DNA from: Frankiales bacterium
GTDB taxonomy: Bacteria; Actinomycetota; Actinomycetes; Mycobacteriales; SCTD01
DNA: 8,948 nucleotides
Direction of reading: 5' to 3'
Assembly (NCBI GenBank): GCA_004299215.1
Contig: SCTD01000568.1
Location: forward strand, 1 to 8,948
How positions within the stretch are numbered: the stretch's first letter is position 1; every line of letters starts with the position of its first letter. The notes under the pieces were generated by a model. It had not been told where the DNA came from. It was given only the letters and a program-made list of their open reading frames with translations, and did no database searches. Below are positions 4,951 through 8,948 of this stretch, piece after piece. The translations under genes and the position numbers were made by a program.

Positions 4951-6726
4951 GTGGCGCGGGAGTTCTCACAGGTGGGCGTGGTCGGGCTCGGCACGATGGG
5001 TGCGGGCATCGCCGAGGTGCTCGCCCGCTCCGGGGTCACGGTCATCGGGGTCGAGGCCGAGCAGGCAGGCCTCGACCGCGCGCAGACGCACCTCGCCGCG
5101 TCGACCGGGCGGGCCGTCGCCAAGGGCAAGCTGACCGAGGCCGAGGCGAAGGAGATCCTGGGCCGGATCACCACCGGCACCGACCTCACGGCCGTCAAGG
5201 ACTGCGAGCTGGTCATCGAGGCGATCCCGGAGCGGATGGAGCTCAAGGCCGAGCTCTTCGCCCAGCTCGACGGGCTGCTGCCCGAGGACGCGGTGCTCGC
5301 CACCAACACCTCGGCGCTTTCGGTGACCGAGCTCGCCACGGGCACCAGCCGGCCGAGCCGCGTGGTGGGCCTGCACTGGTTCAACCCGGCTCCCGTCATG
5401 GGCCTCGTCGAGGTCGTCCGCACCGTCGTCACCGACCCGTCGGTGGTCGAGGACGTCCAGTCGCTGGTCGAGCGCGTCGGCAAGACCGGTGTCACCGCCG
5501 GCGACCGGGCCGGCTTCATCGCCAACGCGCTGCTCTTCGGCTACCTCAACAACGCGCTGCGGATGTACGAGAGCAAGTACGCCTCGCGCGAGGACATCGA
5601 CGCGGCGATGCGCTTCGGCACCGGGCACCCGATGGGCCCGCTCGCGCTGCTGGACCTGATCGGCCTCGACAGCGCCTACGAGATCCTCGAGACGATGTAC
5701 GCGCAGTCGCGCGACCACCGGCACGCCCCGGCGCCGCTGCTCAAGCAGTACGTCACCGCCGGCCTGCTCGGCCGCAAGACCGGCCGCGGCATCTACACCT
5801 ACGCCGCCGTCGACTCGCCCGAGGTCGTCGCCGACGACAGCACCCCGAGCGGTGCCGCCGCCGCGCCCCGCCCGGTGCGGAAGATCGGCGTCATCGGCAC
5901 CGGCACCATGGCCAGCGGCATCGTCGAGGTCTGCGCCAAGAGCGGGTACGACGTGGTCTTCCGCGCGCGCGGCGAGGACAAGGTCGCGGCCGTCCAGAGG
6001 AAGATCGAGGGCTCGCTCGACAAGGCGCTCCAGCGCGGCAAGCTCACCGAGGAGGCCAAGGCCGAGACCCTCGCGAAGATCACCGGCACCACCTCGCTGG
6101 ACGACCTGGCCGACTGCGACCTGGTCATCGAGGCGGTCGTCGAGGACCTCGCGATCAAGAAGGCGCTCTTCTCCGCCCTCGACGAGGTGATGAAGCCGGG
6201 CGCGATCCTCGCGACCACGACCTCGTCGCTGCCGGTCATCGAGTGCGCCCAGGCGACCTCCCGCCCGCAGGACGTCGTCGGCATGCACTGGTTCAACCCG
6301 GCGACGGTGATGAAGCTCGTCGAGGTCGTGCCGACGGTCACCACCGCGGACGACGTCGTCGCGACGGTCCTGGACGTGTGCGCGAGGACCAAGAAGCACG
6401 CCGTGCTGTGCGGCGACCGCGCCGGGTTCATCGTGAACGCGCTGCTCTTCCCGTACCTCAACGACGCGGTCAAGATGCTCGAGGCGCACTACGCGACCAT
6501 CGACGACATCGACTTCGCGATGACCAAGGGCTGCGGCCACCCGATGGGGCCGTTCGCGCTGATGGACGTCGTGGGGCTCGACGTGACGCTGGCGATCCAG
6601 CGGACGCTGTTCGACGAGTTCCGCGAGCCGGGCGACGCGCCCGCGCCGATGCTGGAGCACCTCGTGAAGGCCGGCTACCTCGGCCGCAAGACGGGGCGCG
6701 GCTTCCGCGACTACGCCAAGCGCTAG
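4951..6726 (+). CDS. Tandem-duplicated 3-hydroxyacyl-CoA dehydrogenase (3-hydroxybutyryl-CoA dehydrogenase type)
   Basis: A 591-residue protein made of two full 3-hydroxyacyl-CoA dehydrogenase units (about 8-290 and 311-591) joined by an Ala/Pro/Ser linker. Each has an NAD-binding Rossmann domain and a C-terminal helical domain. First unit: GLGTMGAG (G12, G14, G17), N119 in ATNTSALSV, the catalytic pair H142 (GLHWFNP) and E154 (LVEVV), DRAGFIANALLF, GTGHPMGPLALLDLIGLD. Second unit: GTGTMASG (G316, G318, A321), T423 in ATTTSSLPV, H446 and E458, DRAGFIVNALLF, GCGHPMGPFALMDVVGLD. The enzyme oxidises 3-hydroxyacyl-CoA to 3-oxoacyl-CoA with NAD+, or the reverse with a reduced cofactor, in fatty-acid, aromatic or butyryl-CoA metabolism; chain length cannot be read from the sequence. 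It lacks an enoyl-CoA hydratase domain, so it is not FadB/FadJ-like. Two-unit forms of about 590 residues are known in actinobacteria. A small gene follows after 24 nt, possibly co-transcribed. Confidence 0.95.
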   Translation: MAREFSQVGVVGLGTMGAGIAEVLARSGVTVIGVEAEQAGLDRAQTHLAASTGRAVAKGKLTEAEAKEILGRITTGTDLTAVKDCELVIEAIPERMELKAELFAQLDGLLPEDAVLATNTSALSVTELATGTSRPSRVVGLHWFNPAPVMGLVEVVRTVVTDPSVVEDVQSLVERVGKTGVTAGDRAGFIANALLFGYLNNALRMYESKYASREDIDAAMRFGTGHPMGPLALLDLIGLDSAYEILETMYAQSRDHRHAPAPLLKQYVTAGLLGRKTGRGIYTYAAVDSPEVVADDSTPSGAAAAPRPVRKIGVIGTGTMASGIVEVCAKSGYDVVFRARGEDKVAAVQRKIEGSLDKALQRGKLTEEAKAETLAKITGTTSLDDLADCDLVIEAVVEDLAIKKALFSALDEVMKPGAILATTTSSLPVIECAQATSRPQDVVGMHWFNPATVMKLVEVVPTVTTADDVVATVLDVCARTKKHAVLCGDRAGFIVNALLFPYLNDAVKMLEAHYATIDDIDFAMTKGCGHPMGPFALMDVVGLDVTLAIQRTLFDEFREPGDAPAPMLEHLVKAGYLGRKTGRGFRDYAKR

Positions 6727-6750
6727 TCGGGGCGGCGGGGCGGGCGAGTC

Positions 6751-7074
6751 GTGGCCGGCGGGTCGGGGCGGGCGGCCAAGCGGGCCGCCGCCCTCGCCGC
6801 GCTCAAGAAGGGCGACGACGACGCGCCGCGGCCACCCGTGGGGGAGCGCGTCGAGGACGGGCACGTGGTGCGCCGGGTACCGGGCACCGCGAGCGCCCGG
6901 CCGTACCGCTGCCCGGGCTGCGACCAGGAGCTGCGCCCGGGCACCCCGCACGTGGTGGCCTGGCCGGAGGGCCGCCCGGACGACCGCCGGCACTGGCACA
7001 CCGCCTGCTGGGACGCCCGCGACCGCCGCGGCGTCAAGGTGCACCGCTCCAAGAACGCCCCCCGCTACGGCTGA
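6751..7074 (+). CDS. Small conserved actinobacterial protein with CxxC and HxHxxC zinc-binding-type motif
   Basis: 107 residues. The N-terminal 45 residues are low-complexity and charged (SGRAAKRAAALAALKKGDDD). The conserved core is YRCPGCDQEL (C54, C57), PHVVAWPEG (H67), DDRRHWHTACW (H81, H83, C86), then a basic end with SKNAPRYG. The same core occurs in Streptomyces proteins that databases often label 'ATP/GTP-binding protein'; I see no P-loop or other nucleotide-binding motif, so that name is not supported here. The CxxC plus HxHxxC spacing suggests one structural zinc site, perhaps HNH-like or a nucleic-acid contact, but the function is unknown. GTG at 6751 is the only reasonable start; the upstream GGGGCGGGCGAG is a loose ribosome site. 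It follows the dehydrogenase by 24 nt and ends 7 nt before a strong hairpin, so it is the likely last gene of that unit. Confidence 0.82.
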   Translation: MAGGSGRAAKRAAALAALKKGDDDAPRPPVGERVEDGHVVRRVPGTASARPYRCPGCDQELRPGTPHVVAWPEGRPDDRRHWHTACWDARDRRGVKVHRSKNAPRYG

Positions 7075-7081
7075 CTGCCGC

Positions 7082-7143
7082 CACTACCCCGCTCGAACCG
7101 CGGTCCCAGGGGCCTCCCGGGGCGCGGCTCGAGCGGGGTAGTG
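7082..7143 (+). terminator. Strong hairpin, probable terminator of the dehydrogenase unit
   Basis: The outer 15-bp arms at 7082-7096 and 7129-7143 are perfect reverse complements (CACTACCCCGCTCGA with its partner). After one mismatch, CCGCG (7098-7102) pairs with CGCGG (7123-7127), leaving a loop of about 20 nt. It starts 7 nt after the stop at 7074. There is no T-tract, as is common for terminators in high-GC actinobacteria. Both flanking genes read rightward, so it insulates the hydrolase pair from upstream transcription. Confidence 0.75.
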
Positions 7144-7145
7144 AC

Positions 7146-7151
7146 TAGCGT
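7146..7151 (+). promoter_or_regulatory. Possible -10 element of a leaderless promoter for the hydrolase pair
   Basis: TAGCGT fits TANNNT and ends 8 nt before ATG at 7160. No Shine-Dalgarno sequence precedes this ATG. The upstream terminator-like hairpin means a new promoter is needed here, and any -35 would fall in the hairpin's right arm. Weak but consistent evidence. Confidence 0.4.
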
Positions 7152-7159
7152 CGTTGCCC

Positions 7160-7870
7160 ATGCCCGACATCCGCCAGAGCACCGTGCTGCCCGCCGACCG
7201 GCGCGAGGTGGTGCTGCACACCGCCGACGGGCTCGAGCTGGTCGGCGAGCTGGCGCTCCCGATGGGCCGCCCGCCGGTCGCGACGATGGTGTGCCTGCAC
7301 CCGCTGCCGACGCAGGGCGGCTTCATGGACAGCCACCTGCTGAGGAAGGCGTCGTACCGCCTGCCGGCCCTCGCCGACCTGGCGGTGCTGCGCTTCAACA
7401 CCCGCGGCACCACCAGTCCGCGCGGTACCAGCCAGGGCGAGTTCGACAACGCCGTGGGTGAGAAGTACGACGTGGCAGCCGCTCTCGATCTCTGCGAGGC
7501 GGAGGACCTGCCGAGCATCTGGCTCGTCGGCTGGTCGTTCGGCACCGACCTCGCGCTGAAGTACGGCTGCGACCCGTCCGTCGTCGGTGCCGTCCTCATC
7601 AGCCCGCCGCTGCGGTTCTCCGAGCCGGCCGACCTGGAGCAGTGGGCGTCGTCCGGCAAGCCGCTCGCCGCGATCGTGCCGGAGCACGACGACTTCCTCA
7701 AACCCGCGGAGGCGCGGGAGCGCTTCGCCGTGGTGCCGCAGTGCGAGGTGGTCGCCGTGGAGGGCGCCAAGCACCTGTTCGTCGGCTACACCGAGCGGGT
7801 CCTCGACGAGGTCGTCGCCCGCCTGAACCCGCCCGCCGCGCCGCTGCCGCGGACGTACGAGGAGGCCTGA
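7160..7870 (+). CDS. Alpha/beta hydrolase of the COG2945-like type
   Basis: 236 residues from ATG at 7160. Features of the COG2945-like alpha/beta hydrolases are visible: VCLHPLPTQGGFMDSHLL (45-62), LRFNTRGT with a following SQGEFDNAVGEKYD (77-104), and the nucleophile elbow GWSFGTD with S126. The acid is D177 or D178 in PEHDDFL, and the base is H205 in GAKHLFVGY. A complete Ser-Asp/His triad is therefore present, with no lid insertion or signal peptide, so it is a cytoplasmic esterase or hydrolase of unknown substrate. TTG at 7154 is an in-frame alternative two codons upstream; ATG is preferred and fits a leaderless start. The next gene starts 4 nt after the stop. Confidence 0.88.
   Translation: MPDIRQSTVLPADRREVVLHTADGLELVGELALPMGRPPVATMVCLHPLPTQGGFMDSHLLRKASYRLPALADLAVLRFNTRGTTSPRGTSQGEFDNAVGEKYDVAAALDLCEAEDLPSIWLVGWSFGTDLALKYGCDPSVVGAVLISPPLRFSEPADLEQWASSGKPLAAIVPEHDDFLKPAEARERFAVVPQCEVVAVEGAKHLFVGYTERVLDEVVARLNPPAAPLPRTYEEA
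7860..7865 (+). promoter_or_regulatory. Ribosome binding site of the second hydrolase, inside the first hydrolase gene
   Basis: AGGAGG overlaps the last codons of the upstream gene (EEA end) and lies 9 nt before ATG at 7875. This arrangement predicts translational coupling. Confidence 0.7.
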
Positions 7871-7874
7871 GCGC

Positions 7875-8654
7875 ATGGCCGTCGTCCCCCTGGCGCACCG
7901 CGAGGCCGGTGCCGGCACGCCGCTGGTGCTACTGCACGCCTTCCCCCTCAGCTCCGCCATGTGGCTGGAGCAGCGCGAGCTGCTGGGCAGCCGCTGCCGG
8001 GTGATCACGCCCGACCAGCGCGGCTTCGGCGGCTCCGAGCTGGGCGCGGACGAGCCCTCGCTGGGCGCGTGCGCCGACGACGTGATCGCGCTGCTCGACG
8101 GCCTCGGCCTCGACCGCGTGGTGCTCGGCGGGCTGTCGATGGGCGGCTACGTCGCGATGGAGCTGCTGCGGCGCGCGCCCGAGCGGGTGAGCGCGCTGCT
8201 GCTCGCCGACACCAAGGCCTCGGCCGATCCGCCGGAGGCGCGCGAAGGCCGGATGCGGACCGCCGAGGCGGTCGAGCGCGACGGCACCGGCCCGCTCGCC
8301 GAGACGATGCTCCCGCTGCTGCTCGGTGCGACGACCCTGGAGACCCGGGCCGCGGTCGCGGGACGGGTCCGTGGCCTGGTGGCGGCCGCGCCGCCGGCCG
8401 CGGTGGCCTGGGCGTCGCGAGCGATGGCCGCACGGCCGGACTCCTTCGACGTCCTGCGCGCGACCGAGGTGCCCGCCCTGGTCGTGGTCGGCGACGAGGA
8501 CGCGCTGTCGCCCGTGGCCCAGGCGCAGGAGATGGTCGACGCGCTGCCGCAGGGCCGGCTCGCGGTGGTGCCTGGCGCCGGGCACCTGTCGGCGGTGGAG
8601 GACCCGCCCGCGTTCGCCGCGGCCGTACGCGCGTTCCTGGCCGACCTGGCCTGA
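7875..8654 (+). CDS. Alpha/beta-fold hydrolase (3-oxoadipate enol-lactonase/PcaD-like subgroup)
   Basis: 259 residues, a compact classic alpha/beta hydrolase. Motifs in order: LVLLHAFPLSSAMW (17-30) with the HAF oxyanion region, ITPDQRGFGGSE (44-55), the nucleophile elbow GGLSMGGYVAM with S88, a helical cap (about 118-195), VVVGDEDALSP with the catalytic-type D209, and GAGHLSAVEDP with H237. The pattern resembles 3-oxoadipate enol-lactonases and related carboxylesterases, but no catechol or protocatechuate pathway genes are nearby, so pcaD is not claimed. It lies 4 nt after the first hydrolase with its ribosome site inside that gene, so the two are almost certainly co-expressed. They belong to different hydrolase subgroups and are not a recent duplication. 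A strong hairpin follows 9 nt after the stop. Confidence 0.9.
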   Translation: MAVVPLAHREAGAGTPLVLLHAFPLSSAMWLEQRELLGSRCRVITPDQRGFGGSELGADEPSLGACADDVIALLDGLGLDRVVLGGLSMGGYVAMELLRRAPERVSALLLADTKASADPPEAREGRMRTAEAVERDGTGPLAETMLPLLLGATTLETRAAVAGRVRGLVAAAPPAAVAWASRAMAARPDSFDVLRATEVPALVVVGDEDALSPVAQAQEMVDALPQGRLAVVPGAGHLSAVEDPPAFAAAVRAFLADLA

Positions 8655-8663
8655 CACGCAGGA

Positions 8664-8703
8664 GTGGCGGCCTCACGAGGGGAACCCCTCGCGAGACCGC
8701 CAC
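8664..8703. terminator. Strong hairpin between convergent genes, probable bidirectional terminator
   Basis: A nearly perfect 40-nt stem-loop: GTGGCGG (8664-8670) with CCGCCAC (8697-8703), CTC with GAG, and CGAGGGG (8676-8682) with CCCCTCG (8685-8691), two single-base mismatches and an AA at the tip. It starts 9 nt after the hydrolase stop and ends 11 nt before the stop of the minus-strand surface-protein gene, so it can end both transcripts. No T-tract. Confidence 0.82.
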
Positions 8704-8714
8704 GTCCGGCTGGT

Positions 8715-8948
8715 CTAGACCTCGGCCGTACGACGACCCATCCGGTGCGCGAGCGCCCCGACGCCGACGGCGCTCAGGCCGAGGGCGAGCAGCGACAGCA
8801 GCGCCTGGGTGCCGGTGAAGGGGAGCACGCTCGGCTGCGCGGCCCCCTGTGCCTCCACGACGCTCCCGGTCTCACCGGCGGCCAGGGTGGCCGTGCCCGC
8901 GCCGAGGGTCAGCGCGTCCTGCCGCCCGGCGGCGGCGACCGTTGTGCC
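8715..8948 (-). CDS. LPxTG cell-wall-anchored surface protein, C-terminal end (5' partial)
   Basis: The minus-strand frame is open from the window edge to TAG at 8715-8717, giving 77 residues. It ends with a complete sortase sorting signal: LPFTG (residues 42-46 of the visible part), a hydrophobic stretch (about 47-67, TQALLSLLALGLSAVGVGAL) and a short basic tail HRMGRR. Sortase would cut between Thr and Gly and attach the protein to peptidoglycan. The visible ectodomain before it (TLGAGTATLAAGETGSVVEAQG) is Ala/Gly/Thr-rich low complexity and does not identify a family. The start, signal peptide and functional domain lie beyond the right edge. No sortase gene is seen in the window. Confidence 0.85.
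   Translation of the reverse strand, partial: GTTVAAAGRQDALTLGAGTATLAAGETGSVVEAQGAAQPSVLPFTGTQALLSLLALGLSAVGVGALAHRMGRRTAEV

Noticed and set aside
1899..5525. The minus-strand frame of the SnoaL-family gene stays open for about 3.6 kb beyond its start
   Set aside because: Stop codons are rare in such GC-rich DNA. The extension is Arg/Pro/Ala-rich without domains and runs antisense to well-supported genes.
4966..7044. Long minus-strand open frame opposite the dehydrogenase
   Set aside because: A codon-phase shadow of a strongly conserved plus-strand enzyme; composition is low-complexity and no motif is seen.

Overview
The window is very GC-rich, with dense genes, frequent GTG/TTG starts and two probable leaderless starts. 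This fits a high-GC actinobacterium. The presence of nucS (the actinobacterial and archaeal mismatch endonuclease), a small CxxC/HxHxxC protein familiar from Streptomyces-like genomes, and an LPxTG surface protein support this. I cannot name the genus. I see no tRNA, rRNA, CRISPR array, transposase or phage gene, and the window reads as ordinary chromosomal sequence.

Layout: (1) 1-1313 (+): C-terminal part of a membrane-anchored TgpA-type transglutaminase-like protein, cut by the window edge. (2) 1341-1440: a long inverted repeat between convergent genes, probably a two-way terminator. (3) 1455-1898 (-): a SnoaL/NTF2-fold protein, divergent from nucS (1917-2570, +) with only 18 bp between start codons. 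(4) 2571-2678: a leader full of mutually exclusive hairpins, then a secreted M15-like zinc peptidase (2679-4418, +) with a His/Glu-rich spacer and an Arg/Glu-rich repetitive tail. (5) 4415-4750 (-): a STAS anti-sigma-factor antagonist, whose stop codon shares a CTAG with the peptidase stop. (6) 4951-6726 (+): a fused tandem 3-hydroxyacyl-CoA dehydrogenase, followed after 24 nt by a small zinc-binding-type protein (6751-7074) and a strong hairpin. (7) 7160-8654 (+): two tightly coupled alpha/beta hydrolases, ended by a second strong hairpin. (8) 8715-8948 (-): the C-terminus of a sortase-anchored LPFTG cell-wall protein entering from the right.

How the genes relate: several products act at the cell envelope (transglutaminase-like protein, M15-like hydrolase, LPxTG protein). 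The others are housekeeping (nucS), fatty-acid or aromatic beta-oxidation (dehydrogenase), regulatory (STAS) or unspecified hydrolases. I see no convincing new multi-gene system. The points most worth a second look are the structured leader before the peptidase, the Asp-to-Asn change in the transglutaminase triad, the odd architecture of the peptidase, and the shared stop-codon junction.
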